Positions 38,802 to 49,928 of a stretch of DNA of 64,000 nt are shown here, in pieces. Position numbers and translations under genes: made by a program. The DNA comes from Exiguobacterium sp. SL-9 (GTDB taxonomy: Bacteria; Bacillota; Bacilli; Exiguobacteriales; Exiguobacteriaceae), in the NCBI RefSeq assembly GCF_004336985.1, contig NZ_SJUO01000001.1:558001-622000 (forward strand). Direction: 5' to 3'. Under the pieces are notes generated by a model that worked only from the letters and a program-made list of their open reading frames with translations, made no database searches and was not told the origin of the DNA. Positions within the stretch are counted from its first letter, which is position 1; each line of letters starts with the position of its first letter.

Positions 38802-38834
38802 AAAAAAGGTCCCCCGAACGATGCGGGAGACCTG
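38802..38834 (-). terminator. secF terminator
   Basis: The stem AGGTCTCCCG/CGGGGGACCT with loop CATCGTT is followed by six T on the minus strand, ending the secD-secF operon. Confidence 0.85.
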
Positions 38835-38837
38835 CTG

Positions 38838-39761
38838 TTACGCCTCTGGGGCGGTTTCTTTCTTTTTGTTGAGCGACATGCCTTTGAGGAGCATCCACAA
38901 GTACGAGGCGATGAAAATCGATGAGTACATCCCCATGACGAGACCGATGAGCAATGCGATCGAGAAACCGCGAATCGACTCGGCACCGAACACGTACAAG
39001 GCGATGACCGTCAAGAGCACAGTGATGACCGTGTTGACCGAGCGGACGATCGTCTCTTGAATCGACGTGTTGACGATGTCACGGTACACGTCCATCGATT
39101 TGATTTTCCGTTCCTTCTCATACGCCTGAATGTTCTCGCGGACGCGGTCGAACGTCACAATCGTATCGTTGACCGAATAACCGATAATCGTCAAGACGGC
39201 GGCGACGAAGTACAAGTTGACCTCGATACCGAAAATGGAGAATGCCACGATCATGAAGAACGCATCGTGAAGCATGGCGACGACCGTTGCGACCGCATAC
39301 GAGAATTGGAAGCGGAACGTGATATAGAGGATGATCCCGAGCGACGCGAGTGCGACCGCATAGATGGCATTCCGAGCGATATCACGACCGACCTCGGCCG
39401 ATACGGTGCTGATGTTCGGATCGTTCCCGAACGTTTCCGTGAACACGGTCTTCACCGAGGCGACTTCGTCTTGAGCGAGCTGGCCGACGAACGTCACGTT
39501 GGCGAGCGTTCCGCCTTCCGCGTATTGGACCGACGAGATGTCTTCATCGACACCGGCTTCTTCAAACGCTGACGCCAATTCTTCTTGCGACACTTGTGAA
39601 TCGGTCGAGACTTCGACCCGTGTCCCGGATGCGAAGTCGATTCCGAGGTTCAAGCCGCGGAAGAACAAGATGCCGAGACCGATGATGACGATGGCACACG
39701 AGACGATGAACATCGTGCGCATATGTTTCACATAGTTTAATTCAGTGAGCTTAAAGTTCAC
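38838..39761 (-). CDS. secF: Protein translocase subunit SecF
   Basis: This 307-residue membrane protein works with SecD to drive late, proton-dependent steps of Sec export. Six helices are expected: the N-terminal one near 15-35, then five between about 125 and 300. 'LGIDFASGTRVEV' (SecF signature) lies near 50. 'FHD'-type 'VAMLHDAFFMIVAF' and 'GYSVNDTIVTFDRVREN' are conserved. A GTG at 39770 touches the ribosome-binding site, so GTG 39761 (10 bases from AGGAG) is preferred. It overlaps secD by 11 bases. SecD and SecF are separate, not fused as in B. subtilis. Confidence 0.95.
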   Translation of the reverse strand: MNFKLTELNYVKHMRTMFIVSCAIVIIGLGILFFRGLNLGIDFASGTRVEVSTDSQVSQEELASAFEEAGVDEDISSVQYAEGGTLANVTFVGQLAQDEVASVKTVFTETFGNDPNISTVSAEVGRDIARNAIYAVALASLGIILYITFRFQFSYAVATVVAMLHDAFFMIVAFSIFGIEVNLYFVAAVLTIIGYSVNDTIVTFDRVRENIQAYEKERKIKSMDVYRDIVNTSIQETIVRSVNTVITVLLTVIALYVFGAESIRGFSIALLIGLVMGMYSSIFIASYLWMLLKGMSLNKKKETAPEA

Positions 39762-41052
39762 GGATTTCACTCTCCTTCACACCAAACCAGCCTTTTCGTT
39801 TGTCGAATAGACGACTCGAGACGAGGAGGTGCATCAAATAACGCGAGATGAAGACGTTCGAGATGAACGTCATCGCAATCGAGATCATGAGCATGATGGC
39901 GAACCCACGGACCGAGCTCGTCCCGAAATAGAACAAGACCGCTGCCGAGATGAGGGTCGTCAAGTTAGCATCGATGATCGTACTGAGCGAGCGTCGGTTC
40001 CCGGCACGGAATGCTGAGAGGACCGACTTTCCTGACCGGAGTTCATCCTTGATGCGCTCGGCCGTGATGATGTTCGCATCGACCGCCATCCCGACACCGA
40101 GGACGAGAGCGGCAATCCCAGGAAGCGTCAAGACGGCGTTAATCCCGTTAAAGAACAACATGATCAAATTGATATACAAAATGAGCGTGATGATCGAGAC
40201 GAGACCAGGTAAACGATAGAAGAACAACATGAACAAGAAGATGGCCGCGATCCCGATGAGAGACGCGAACACGGTCTTGTCGAGCGCGTCTTGACCGAAC
40301 TGGGCTGAGACCGACGTCGAATAGATTTCTTCAAGTTTGACCGGGAGCGCACCGGCGTTCAAGATGTCAGCCAGACGTTGACCACTCTCGGCATCGATGC
40401 CGCCACCTGAGATGATGGCTTTATCCGATAGAATCGGGGACGTGACAGATGCATCCGACACAATCTTCGAGTTCTCTTTTTGAATCTCTTCGGCGTACGT
40501 ATCGCCTTCTTCATAATCAAGCCAGATGACAAGACGGTTTTCCGGTGCCGGACGCTGGGCAATTTGCGACGTGACTTCACCGAACTGGTCCGCCGATTGC
40601 AACGTCAGTTCAACGACCGGGTTGCCTTGTGGGTCATAGCTGAGTGCTGCGCCACGCGGAGCGAGGTCTTTCCCGTCGAGGAGGACGTTATCATCCACAT
40701 CACGGAACGTGAGCTGGGCTGTCGACGAGAGCACTTCGCGGGCATCGTTTTGGTTCTCTACGCCTGCGAGTTGGACGCGGATGCGATTCTCGTCTTCAAT
40801 CCGGATGTCCGGTTCCGAGACGCCGAGGACGTTGACCCGGTTGTTGATGGCGCGAACGGTTGCATTCATCGCTGATTGATCGATGACATCGCCGTCTTCG
40901 AGCGGCTGGACTTCGTACAACACTTCAAATCCGCCTTTGAGGTCGAGGCCGAGGTTCGTGTTTTTCACGACCCATGGCGTCGTCAAGGCGGCGAGCAAGA
41001 TCGTTGCGATCATGATGACCGCAAAGATCGCAATATTCCCTTTTTTGTACAT
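39751..41052 (-). CDS. secD: Protein translocase subunit SecD
   Basis: This 433-residue protein is the other half of the SecDF motor. It has an N-terminal helix (6-28), the SecD signature 'LGLDLKGGFEVLYEV' at about 33-47, a periplasmic-type P1 domain with 'VNVLGVSEPDIRIE', and five C-terminal helices with 'LVLGVGMAVDANIITAERIKDELRSG'-type sequence (the proton-path aspartate lies in MAVDANI). It is shorter than many SecD proteins because the P1 region is compact. It is the first gene of secD-secF. A promoter lies at 41104-41132. Confidence 0.96.
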   Translation of the reverse strand: MYKKGNIAIFAVIMIATILLAALTTPWVVKNTNLGLDLKGGFEVLYEVQPLEDGDVIDQSAMNATVRAINNRVNVLGVSEPDIRIEDENRIRVQLAGVENQNDAREVLSSTAQLTFRDVDDNVLLDGKDLAPRGAALSYDPQGNPVVELTLQSADQFGEVTSQIAQRPAPENRLVIWLDYEEGDTYAEEIQKENSKIVSDASVTSPILSDKAIISGGGIDAESGQRLADILNAGALPVKLEEIYSTSVSAQFGQDALDKTVFASLIGIAAIFLFMLFFYRLPGLVSIITLILYINLIMLFFNGINAVLTLPGIAALVLGVGMAVDANIITAERIKDELRSGKSVLSAFRAGNRRSLSTIIDANLTTLISAAVLFYFGTSSVRGFAIMLMISIAMTFISNVFISRYLMHLLVSSRLFDKRKGWFGVKESEIREL

Positions 41053-41103
41053 ACGACTATTTCCTTTCTAAACACCTGTTCTGTTAAAAAACTTCTCTCG
41101 TTA

Positions 41104-41132
41104 ACATTACAAATATTCTAAACATTTATCAA
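41104..41132 (-). promoter_or_regulatory. secDF promoter
   Basis: Minus strand: -35 TTGATA (41127-41132), 17-base spacer, -10 TAATGT (41104-41109). Confidence 0.6.
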
Positions 41133-41199
41133 TCGTTTTCCTAAAATTGTAACACCCACACGTTGATTTCCCACGTTTTTTTGCGCTTGCGACTAAAAG

Positions 41200-41228
41200 T
41201 TGCATTAGGGCAAAACTTGAGCTATGAT
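41200..41228 (+). promoter_or_regulatory. zupT promoter
   Basis: Plus strand: -35 TTGCAT (41200-41205), 17-base spacer, -10 TATGAT (41223-41228). No Zur-like palindrome is seen here. Confidence 0.65.
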
Positions 41229-41271
41229 GTGGTTATCAACTTACACACTACAAGTAAAGGAGTCCTTTCCA

Positions 41272-42126
41272 ATGGATAGTACGATACTCTATGCCTTTTT
41301 ACTGACGCTGTTCGCTGGACTCGCGACGGGGATCGGAAGTATGATCGCCTTCTTCGCCAAACGGACCAATACGGCATTCTTGTCGGTGTCCCTTGGCTTC
41401 TCAGGTGGGGTCATGATTTACGTATCCTTTATCGAGATTTTCCCGAAAGCGCTCGATGAACTCGTCGGGGCCCATGGCGAGCAGGCTGGGACACTCTACA
41501 CCGTCCTCGCGTTCTTCGGCGGGATGTTGTTGATCGCCTTGATCGACAAGTTCATCCCGTCGCCAGAAAACCCGCACGAAGTCAAATTTGTCGAGACGAT
41601 GCAAAACGACCCATCATCACAAGAACTTGCGACGACGGCGACCGATCGCGTCCCGTTGAATCAAGAGACGAAGCAGCGACTTCATAAAATGGGATTGTTC
41701 ATGGCGCTCGCCATCACGATTCATAACTTCCCTGAAGGTTTGGCCACGTTCATCTCCGCTCTCGACGACCCGGCCGTCGGACTCGCCATCGCCATCGCCA
41801 TCGCACTCCACAACATCCCGGAAGGCATCGCCGTCTCGGTCCCAATCTACTATGCGACCGGATCGCGGAAGAAAGCATTGAAGTTGTCGTTCTTGTCGGG
41901 ACTTGCGGAACCGCTCGGAGCGGTCGTCGGTTTCCTTCTCTTGATGCCGTTCTTGAGTGACACAGTGTTCGGCCTCTTGTTCGCGGCCGTCGGTGGCATC
42001 ATGGTATTCATCTCGCTCGACGAGTTACTCCCAGCCGCCCGTGAATACGGTCGGGCCCACCACGCGGTGTACGGAATGGTCGCCGGTATGATGGTCATGG
42101 CAGCGAGTCTGATTTTGTTAATGTGA
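41272..42126 (+). CDS. zupT: ZIP-family zinc/divalent metal transporter ZupT
   Basis: This 284-residue membrane protein has about eight helices. The ZIP metal-path motifs are 'AITIHNFPEGLATF' (near residue 157) and 'AIALHNIPEGIAVSVP' (near 183), with 'SFIEIFPKALDEL' earlier. The middle loop is acidic and histidine-containing. It should import Zn and possibly Fe, Mn or Co. ATG 41272 is 9 bases from AAAGGAG. It stands alone, with its own promoter and terminator. Confidence 0.94.
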   Translation: MDSTILYAFLLTLFAGLATGIGSMIAFFAKRTNTAFLSVSLGFSGGVMIYVSFIEIFPKALDELVGAHGEQAGTLYTVLAFFGGMLLIALIDKFIPSPENPHEVKFVETMQNDPSSQELATTATDRVPLNQETKQRLHKMGLFMALAITIHNFPEGLATFISALDDPAVGLAIAIAIALHNIPEGIAVSVPIYYATGSRKKALKLSFLSGLAEPLGAVVGFLLLMPFLSDTVFGLLFAAVGGIMVFISLDELLPAAREYGRAHHAVYGMVAGMMVMAASLILLM

Positions 42127-42157
42127 TGAACCGAACGCTCAAAAAATCGTAAATAGG

Positions 42158-42196
42158 AAGAGGCCGTAGGAACAATTCGTTTCTACGGCCTCTTTT
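42158..42196 (+). terminator. zupT terminator
   Basis: An 11-base-pair stem (AGAGGCCGTAG/CTACGGCCTCT) is followed by five T. Confidence 0.9.
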
Positions 42197-42227
42197 TGGG
42201 TTTGAACGAACGATATGGAGCCGTTGC

Positions 42228-42536
42228 CTACTCTAGCATATCCTCCAAGTTTTCCTTTTTGATTACCGACATTGCTTCATCCCTAGCGATTCCAGTCAGT
42301 AGCGCTAACTTTTCATGGCTTACCTGGTTTTGCACAATCCAGATTTGGGCCAACGATTCTCCGCAACTCGCTCGAATCATCTCATCCGTCTTTTCGTCTT
42401 GGACAACGGTCAACAAGGCGGCTTCCACAGCCTCATCTTCTGAGATATAACCCAAATCGATAGCAGCGTCGTCCCTTTCTGCATCACTCGCCATTTGATC
42501 GAGTAATATCTCAATCCATGCAAGTGTATGGTTCAC
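42228..42536 (-). CDS. Small acidic helical protein of unknown function
   Basis: I do not recognise this 102-residue acidic protein. It appears all-helical, with pairs of helices such as 'EDEAVEAALLTVVQDEKTDE' and 'MIRASCGESLAQIWIVQ' that resemble short HEAT-like repeats. The start is GTG at 42536, 8 bases from GAGG inside the 3' end of the chemoreceptor gene, so the two are probably co-translated. It could be an adaptor or modulator for the receptor, or an immunity-type HEAT protein; neither is proven. Confidence 0.7.
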   Translation of the reverse strand: MNHTLAWIEILLDQMASDAERDDAAIDLGYISEDEAVEAALLTVVQDEKTDEMIRASCGESLAQIWIVQNQVSHEKLALLTGIARDEAMSVIKKENLEDMLE

Positions 42537-42539
42537 CTT

Positions 42540-44324
42540 TCAGACCTCTTGAGATGGAGTAGTCGACGTCTTAAACAAATGCACGAGGTCTTTCAATTCG
42601 ACCGACATATGGCTCATCGTCTCGGCGATGCCGTTGATTTCTTGGATGGCGGCAAGTTGCTCTTCGACGTTCGCACCCGCCTCTTCCACGCTTCGTTGCG
42701 TCGACACGGCATTCGTCGACATATCTTCGACCGAGACCGCGACCTCGGTCGTGTTCGCGCTCACTTCTTCTGTTGCCGCCGCGATCTCACTCATTTGACG
42801 GGACGTCTCTTGAATGACGGAGACGATTTCACGGAACGCACCGGCGACTTCTCCCATTTGGGTGACGCCGCTCGTCACGTGTTGACTCGTGACGTCAAAC
42901 GCGGACTCAACTTCTGACGTATCACGCTGGATATCGACGACGACCGCTTGGATTTGTTTTGCCGACTGTTTCGACTCTTCGGCGAGCTTTCGGACCTCGG
43001 CCGCGACGACAGCAAACCCTTTCCCGTGTTCACCAGCCCGTGCCGCTTCGATGGCGGCGTTTAAGGCAAGTAGGTTCGTCTGTTCCGTGATGGCGGTGAT
43101 CGAACGCGTGATTTTCTCGATTTCAAGCGACTGGTTCGACAAACGCTTGACCATCTGTTGCGTCAAGTCGTTCGCTTGTTGAATCTCACGCATTTGTCGT
43201 TCGGCCAACTGGATTGTCTCAAGTCCCCCACTCGCCGCTTCGAGCGTATGGATCGTCTGTTCGTTCACGCCTTGCGAGGCCGCGGCGATCTGGTTCAAGC
43301 CGACGACGGCTTGGTTGACGCCGGACGTCCCTTCTTCAGCCCGTTTTGCCGAGACTTGAGCGTTGACGTTCATCTGTTCGAACAGCCCGGCCACGCCTTG
43401 CGTCGTCGTGGCGACGTGGTCCGTGCTGGCGTAAAGCTCTTCTGAGTAGGCCGTCACTTTATCCGAGGCCGCTCCGACTTGGCGAATCAGTCCGACGAGG
43501 TTGCGTTTCATATCGTTGAACGCCGTGACGAGGTCACCGAGTTCATCGTTCGAACCGACCTCGATATCGCCTCCGGTCAAATCCCCTTCCGCGACGACTC
43601 GGGCTTCACGGACGAGACGATTGATCGGCTTCAAGAACAGTTTTTGAAGCGCCACTAGCGAAAGTAAACCGACAGCGACACCGATGACGCTGATGACGAT
43701 CATCCAAATGATTGATTGCCCGGCACTCGCCTGGACCGCTTCCGACTCAGCGGCGAGGGCTTCACCTTGATACGTGACGAGATCGGTCACCGTCATCCGG
43801 ACACGGTCCGTCGTCGGCGTCACGCTCGTATTGAGCACCGTCTTATAACCAATTTCGTCTTGCTGCTGACGCAGGTCGATCACACGCGCCATTTCCGTGT
43901 CGAGATGTTGATTGAACTTCTCGAGATCATCAAGCGACGCGAGCACTTTCGGGTCTTCCGTCGACTGTTGGAGCGTAGTCATCAACTCATCGCGTTTCGT
44001 CTGGGAAGCCTCAAGGCTGATCAATGTCTTCGAATTCGAGACGAGCAAGTAGTAGTTCAAGTAGCGCTCGGCATCCGTTACGGTCAGCGCTAAGTCTTCA
44101 GCGACGAGCATGTCTTGGAGCCGTTCGTTCAACACCCGGTCATACTCTGACGTCGCGTTCTGTAATTGGTACGAGCCGAGCGCCCCGACGATCAATAAAG
44201 CGATCAACGTCGGTACGAGCGCCATCGCCATCTTGCGCCGCATCGACGAGCGTCCTGTCACGCGGTCAGGGCGACGCCGGACCTTCCATTTATATAGCGG
44301 GCGTAGCAATCGTTTCACATCCAT
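42540..44324 (-). CDS. Methyl-accepting chemotaxis protein
   Basis: This 594-residue transmembrane receptor has a basic N-terminal tail, a first helix at about residues 32-54, a roughly 150-residue extracellular four-helix-bundle-type sensor, and a second helix near 205-228. A HAMP domain follows ('[22 protein letters not shown]'-type sequence), then a long signalling coiled coil with the invariant tip '[19 protein letters not shown]'. ATG 44324 is 8 bases from AGGAG; the upstream frame is unlikely. Its promoter has a perfect cre site. Ligand unknown. It overlaps no other chemotaxis gene here. Confidence 0.94.
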   Translation of the reverse strand: MDVKRLLRPLYKWKVRRRPDRVTGRSSMRRKMAMALVPTLIALLIVGALGSYQLQNATSEYDRVLNERLQDMLVAEDLALTVTDAERYLNYYLLVSNSKTLISLEASQTKRDELMTTLQQSTEDPKVLASLDDLEKFNQHLDTEMARVIDLRQQQDEIGYKTVLNTSVTPTTDRVRMTVTDLVTYQGEALAAESEAVQASAGQSIIWMIVISVIGVAVGLLSLVALQKLFLKPINRLVREARVVAEGDLTGGDIEVGSNDELGDLVTAFNDMKRNLVGLIRQVGAASDKVTAYSEELYASTDHVATTTQGVAGLFEQMNVNAQVSAKRAEEGTSGVNQAVVGLNQIAAASQGVNEQTIHTLEAASGGLETIQLAERQMREIQQANDLTQQMVKRLSNQSLEIEKITRSITAITEQTNLLALNAAIEAARAGEHGKGFAVVAAEVRKLAEESKQSAKQIQAVVVDIQRDTSEVESAFDVTSQHVTSGVTQMGEVAGAFREIVSVIQETSRQMSEIAAATEEVSANTTEVAVSVEDMSTNAVSTQRSVEEAGANVEEQLAAIQEINGIAETMSHMSVELKDLVHLFKTSTTPSQEV

Positions 44325-44360
44325 GTCTTCTTCTCCTTCTTTCCAATTCTTCTCAACTTG

Positions 44361-44389
44361 ACAATAATGCAAACGTTTTCACGATTCAA
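44361..44389 (-). promoter_or_regulatory. Chemoreceptor promoter with a cre site
   Basis: Minus strand: -35 TTGAAT (44384-44389), 17-base spacer, -10 TATTGT (44361-44366). The spacer includes ATGCAAACGTTTTCA (plus strand, 44367-44381), which fits the CcpA cre consensus WTGNAANCGNWNNCW at all positions. Repression by CcpA when sugar is plentiful is inferred. Confidence 0.75.
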
Positions 44390-44435
44390 TTTGATTTTTA
44401 GAAAACAGGTGGATGATTCGTCGTATTGACACAGT

Positions 44436-44465
44436 TTGACAAAAAGACGTCATTTCCGCTATGAT
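44436..44465 (+). promoter_or_regulatory. Promoter of the flavoprotein gene
   Basis: Plus strand: -35 TTGACA (44436-44441), 18-base spacer, -10 TATGAT (44460-44465), directly followed by a Zur-type operator. Confidence 0.8.
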
Positions 44466-44467
44466 AC

Positions 44468-44488
44468 AAATCGTAATGATTACTACTT
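44468..44488 (+). promoter_or_regulatory. Zur-type operator
   Basis: These 21 bases include TCGTAATGATTACTA. They match the B. subtilis Zur box (TCGTAATNATTACGA core with A/T flanks) at all but two of the 20 defined positions. They fit Fur (TGATAATNATTATCA) less well. The site covers the transcription start, 14 bases before the ATG region, so it should repress when zinc is sufficient. Confidence 0.78.
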
Positions 44489-44501
44489 ATGAGGTGGAAC
44501 A

Positions 44502-45656
44502 ATGATTTCTTCACATACAAAAATTTTGATAGTCGGCGGCGGCATTCATGGCATGACGATCGCCGTCTCCTACTTAGAACAAGGTGGAGCACTCGACGAC
44601 TTGATGATGATCGACGCGAACGAGTCCCCGCTCAGCAATTGGAAAACACAAACCGGACGCATCTCGATGTCACATTTACGCTCGACGCGTGTTCATCATC
44701 TCTCGTCCAACCCGCACGCGCTGAAGCAGTTTGCCGCCAATTATGATTACGGTTCCCATCACTTTAAAGACACGTTCGGACGTCCTTCGCTCGCCTTGTT
44801 CAACGATCACTGTGACCAGATGATTGACGACTGGCAGCTAACGTCCCGCTTCATCGGGAACGCCCCTGTTGAACGGGTGTCGCGCCTCGATGACGTCTAC
44901 ATCATTGAGACGAAAAATCGCCGGATCACAGCCGACGTAGTCATCGTCGCGACAGGACAGTCGAACGTCGTCCGTCTTCCAGAATGGGCCGGAGTTCCGG
45001 GTTGCCGACATATTTTTTCAGCTGATGAACCACTAGAGCAAGAAGAAGTGACGATTGTCGGTGGTGGGATTACAGCGCTCCATTACGCCTTGGCTCGGCA
45101 TCACAAAGGACATCGCGTCACGATCGTCACGAAACGACCGCTCGAGGTGAGTCAGTTCGACGCAGACCGTAGCTTTATGGGACCGAAAGGCTTGCGTGCG
45201 TTCCATCAACTTGATGACGATTGGGTCGGGAAACGCTCCTTCGTCAAAGCCGAGCGTCGCCCCGGTACGTCTCCGAACGACCTCGTCCTCAAAGTGAAAC
45301 GACTCATCCGCCAAGGCCTGATCAATCATGTGATCGGAGAAGCGGTCCGGCGTGACGACCAGCTAGTTGTCGACGGACGTGCTCTCCCGTCGTCTGAGAT
45401 CGTTTGTTGCACCGGCATTCGCCCGCTCGATGTCAACCAGTCGTTTCTCCGCCCGCTCCTCGAGCAACTCGACTTGCCGCTCACCCCATGCGGGACTCCG
45501 GTACTCGATGAGACACTCGCTTGGACCGATCATTTTTATATGACCGGTGCCTATGCCGATTTAATCGTCGGACCGTTCGCCCGTGCCATCTATGGCGGAC
45601 AAGAGGCGGCCCGACGGATCATCCCCCAACTATTTTCTGCACAAAAATACGCCTGA
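44502..45656 (+). CDS. FAD/NAD(P)-binding oxidoreductase, N-hydroxylase/CzcO-like
   Basis: This 384-residue flavoprotein has two dinucleotide-binding sites: 'ILIVGGGIHGMTIAVS' near residue 8 (FAD) and 'VTIVGGGITALHYALA' near 184 (NAD(P)H). A 'VIVATGQSNVVRLP' motif and the C-terminal 'FYMTGAYADLIVGPFARAIYGGQEAA' close the fold. It resembles the SidA/IucD/CzcO-related flavin monooxygenase group, whose members include siderophore N-hydroxylases. GAGG is 7 bases before the ATG. The Zur-type operator suggests a role during zinc limitation; the substrate is unknown, and no metallophore synthesis genes flank it. Confidence 0.82.
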   Translation: MISSHTKILIVGGGIHGMTIAVSYLEQGGALDDLMMIDANESPLSNWKTQTGRISMSHLRSTRVHHLSSNPHALKQFAANYDYGSHHFKDTFGRPSLALFNDHCDQMIDDWQLTSRFIGNAPVERVSRLDDVYIIETKNRRITADVVIVATGQSNVVRLPEWAGVPGCRHIFSADEPLEQEEVTIVGGGITALHYALARHHKGHRVTIVTKRPLEVSQFDADRSFMGPKGLRAFHQLDDDWVGKRSFVKAERRPGTSPNDLVLKVKRLIRQGLINHVIGEAVRRDDQLVVDGRALPSSEIVCCTGIRPLDVNQSFLRPLLEQLDLPLTPCGTPVLDETLAWTDHFYMTGAYADLIVGPFARAIYGGQEAARRIIPQLFSAQKYA

Positions 45657-45678
45657 CCAGTGATGGTCAGGCGTTGTT
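45650..45678. terminator. Convergent terminator
   Basis: The perfect stem CGCCTGACCA/TGGTCAGGCG with loop GTGA is followed by TTGTTT on the plus strand. It contains the flavoprotein stop codon and lies just before yajC's stop. Confidence 0.75.
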
Positions 45679-45681
45679 TGG

Positions 45682-45960
45682 TTACTCGGCGAATGAAGAG
45701 TTGCCTTTTTTCGTCACTTCAGCAATCGCACTGCGATTGAACTTGAGGAGTGACTGGTCACATTTCAATGTGACTTGTGTGTCTTCGATTTGGTGGACGA
45801 CGCCGTGAAGGCCGCCGATTGTTACGACGTGATCCCCACGCTCAAGCGCGTTTTGCATCGATTGTACTTCCTTCTGACGTTTCGTCTGCGGACGGATCAA
45901 CAAGAAGTAGAACACGACGAAAATAAGGATCATCGGTAATAGTGCTACGAGAGTTTCCAT
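45682..45960 (-). CDS. yajC: Preprotein translocase accessory subunit YajC
   Basis: This 92-residue protein has one N-terminal membrane helix (about residues 5-24) and the signature 'YFLLIRPQTKRQKEVQSM', then a small cytoplasmic domain ('GDHVVTIGGLHGVV'). YajC associates with SecDF. It is downstream of tgt, the usual queA-tgt-yajC order, though secD is separate at 41 kb. Confidence 0.95.
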   Translation of the reverse strand: METLVALLPMILIFVVFYFLLIRPQTKRQKEVQSMQNALERGDHVVTIGGLHGVVHQIEDTQVTLKCDQSLLKFNRSAIAEVTKKGNSSFAE

Positions 45961-46043
45961 GCGTAAAATTCACCCTTTCCTTCAATATCAGGTTCATTAT
46001 ACCGTGAAACTGAAACGTTGTCACATAATCGCTGTCAGAACAA

Positions 46044-48244
<2,201 letters not shown>

Positions 48245-48249
48245 ATCGT

Positions 48250-49245
48250 TTACTCCTCTTCATAGCCAAAATGCGTCTTTGCGTACTGGGTAATCATCCG
48301 GCCGCGTGGCGTCCGTTGCAGGAAACCTTGCTGCAACAAGTACGGCTCATACACGTCCTCAATCGTCTGGGCGTCTTCCCCGATTGTTGCGGCGAGCGTC
48401 TCGAGTCCTACCGGGCCACCGCCGAACCGTTCGACCATCGCCCGTAACAGCCGGTGGTCGACCTCGTCGAGCCCGAGGGCGTCGACGTGCAACCGGTCGA
48501 GCGCACTTGAAGCGAGCTCTGGGTCGATTTCTTTCGTACCTGCCACTTGGGCAAAATCACGGACCCGGCGTAACAGCCGGTTGGCGATCCGCGGCGTGCC
48601 ACGTGAACGTTTCGCGATGGCACCGCTCGCCTCTGGTGAGATTGACAGGCGGAACAGTTGGGCCGTCCGGCTGACGATGGCGGCGAGCTCATGCGTCTCG
48701 TAGTATTCAAGTTTCAACGTCACACCGAAGCGGTCACGGAGCGGCGCCGACAACATGCCGGCCCGCGTCGTCGCGCCGACGAGCGTGAACGGCGGCAAGT
48801 CGATGCGGACGCTTCGCGCCATCTCGCCTTGTCCGTAGACGATGTCGAGACAGTAATCTTCCATTGCCGGATAGAGAATCTCTTCGATCGTGCGGCTCAA
48901 GCGATGAATCTCATCGATGAACAGGACGTCGCCCGGTTCGAGCGTCGACAGGATCGCGGCGAGGTCACCCGGTCGTTCGATGGCCGGACCGGCTGTCGTC
49001 TTGATGCCGACGCCCATCTCGTTAGCGATGATTTGGGCGAGGGTCGTCTTTCCGAGTCCCGGGGGACCGTAAAGGAGGACGTGGTCGAGCGTCTCGCTTC
49101 GTAGCTTCGCGGCTTGGATGAAGATTGACAAGTTGCCTTTCGCCTTCTCCTGCCCGATATATTGCTCGAACCTTTGCGGACGCAAGCTCCACTCTTCTGA
49201 GTCTTCATATTGTTGATGGGATTGTGACAACAATCGTTCGTCCAT
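48250..49245 (-). CDS. ruvB: Holliday-junction branch-migration helicase RuvB
   Basis: This 331-residue AAA+ motor drives branch migration of Holliday junctions with RuvA. '[18 protein letters not shown]' opens it, Walker A is '[12 protein letters not shown]' (near residue 60), Walker B 'LFIDEIHRL', sensor '[18 protein letters not shown]', and the C-terminal winged helix contains 'TPRGRMIT'. It follows ruvA by 10 bases. No SOS box is seen upstream of the pair, unlike in B. subtilis. Confidence 0.98.
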   Translation of the reverse strand: MDERLLSQSHQQYEDSEEWSLRPQRFEQYIGQEKAKGNLSIFIQAAKLRSETLDHVLLYGPPGLGKTTLAQIIANEMGVGIKTTAGPAIERPGDLAAILSTLEPGDVLFIDEIHRLSRTIEEILYPAMEDYCLDIVYGQGEMARSVRIDLPPFTLVGATTRAGMLSAPLRDRFGVTLKLEYYETHELAAIVSRTAQLFRLSISPEASGAIAKRSRGTPRIANRLLRRVRDFAQVAGTKEIDPELASSALDRLHVDALGLDEVDHRLLRAMVERFGGGPVGLETLAATIGEDAQTIEDVYEPYLLQQGFLQRTPRGRMITQYAKTHFGYEEE

Positions 49246-49255
49246 GGTCTCCTCC

Positions 49256-49843
49256 TTATTTCAATAGCAATTGCAGGGCGCGCTTTATGTAAGCGTCTGT
49301 CGTCAATATTTCTGAATTCAATTCCTTGCGGACACGGGTAATCTCACGCTCCGAGTATCCGAGTGCGACGAGCGCCTCGCACGCCTCGTCGAGTTCGGAC
49401 GCGCCTTGGGCAAATAAGCCGGTGTTCGGCACATAGTCCGGGGCGAGCTCGGACAGCTTGCCTTTCAAGTCGAGCGCCATCTGTTTGGCCGTCTTCTTGC
49501 CGACACCCGGGAACTTCATCAAGTACTTCTCGTTCTCGGTCTCGATCGCGTCGATGAGGGCATCCATATCGCCCGAGGCGACGATGGCGAGCGCGCCTTT
49601 CGGTCCAATACCGTTGACGCCGAGCAGTTTATTGAACAGTTCGCGTTCCCGGCGTGAGCGGAAACCGTACAATGTCTGTTGATCTTCACGCACATAATGA
49701 TGCGTAAACACGATTACATGTTCGTCTTGTTCACGATAAAAAAACGGGTTAGGCACATGTACTTTGTAGCCGACGCCCGAAACATCCAACGTTATATATT
49801 CCGCGCACACATAGGCGACGGAGCCTTTTACGAATTCAATCAC
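49256..49843 (-). CDS. ruvA: Holliday-junction-binding protein RuvA
   Basis: This 195-residue protein binds four-way junctions and loads RuvB. The OB-fold N-terminal domain (1-63), tandem helix-hairpin-helix region ('[16 protein letters not shown]' and '[19 protein letters not shown]'), and C-terminal domain III ('[14 protein letters not shown]') are all present. An ATG two codons upstream (49849) is only 2 bases from GGAG, while the GTG at 49843 is 8 bases away and gives the usual MIEFVKG start, so GTG is preferred. Confidence 0.95.
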   Translation of the reverse strand: MIEFVKGSVAYVCAEYITLDVSGVGYKVHVPNPFFYREQDEHVIVFTHHYVREDQQTLYGFRSRRERELFNKLLGVNGIGPKGALAIVASGDMDALIDAIETENEKYLMKFPGVGKKTAKQMALDLKGKLSELAPDYVPNTGLFAQGASELDEACEALVALGYSEREITRVRKELNSEILTTDAYIKRALQLLLK

Positions 49844-49877
49844 GGTCATATCTCCTCTTCATAGGAAAACTGCATTC

Positions 49878-49886
49878 ATTGTACCA
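49878..49886 (-). promoter_or_regulatory. ruvAB extended -10 promoter
   Basis: Minus strand TGGTACAAT (TGn plus TACAAT at 49878-49883), with no good -35, about 30 bases before ruvA. Confidence 0.45.
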
Positions 49887-49899
49887 TAACCGCCGCCAC

Positions 49900-49928
49900 G
49901 AAAAAAGGACAGGCGATTGCCTGTCCTT
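49900..49928 (-). terminator. nadA terminator
   Basis: The stem AAGGACAGGC/GCCTGTCCTT with loop AATC is followed by six T on the minus strand. It ends the nadBCA operon; the hairpin includes the nadA stop codon. Confidence 0.9.

Noticed and set aside
44468-44488. Fur or PerR box instead of Zur
   Set aside because: Fur/PerR consensus cores (TGATAAT and TTATAAT types) fit less well than TCGTAATNATTACGA.
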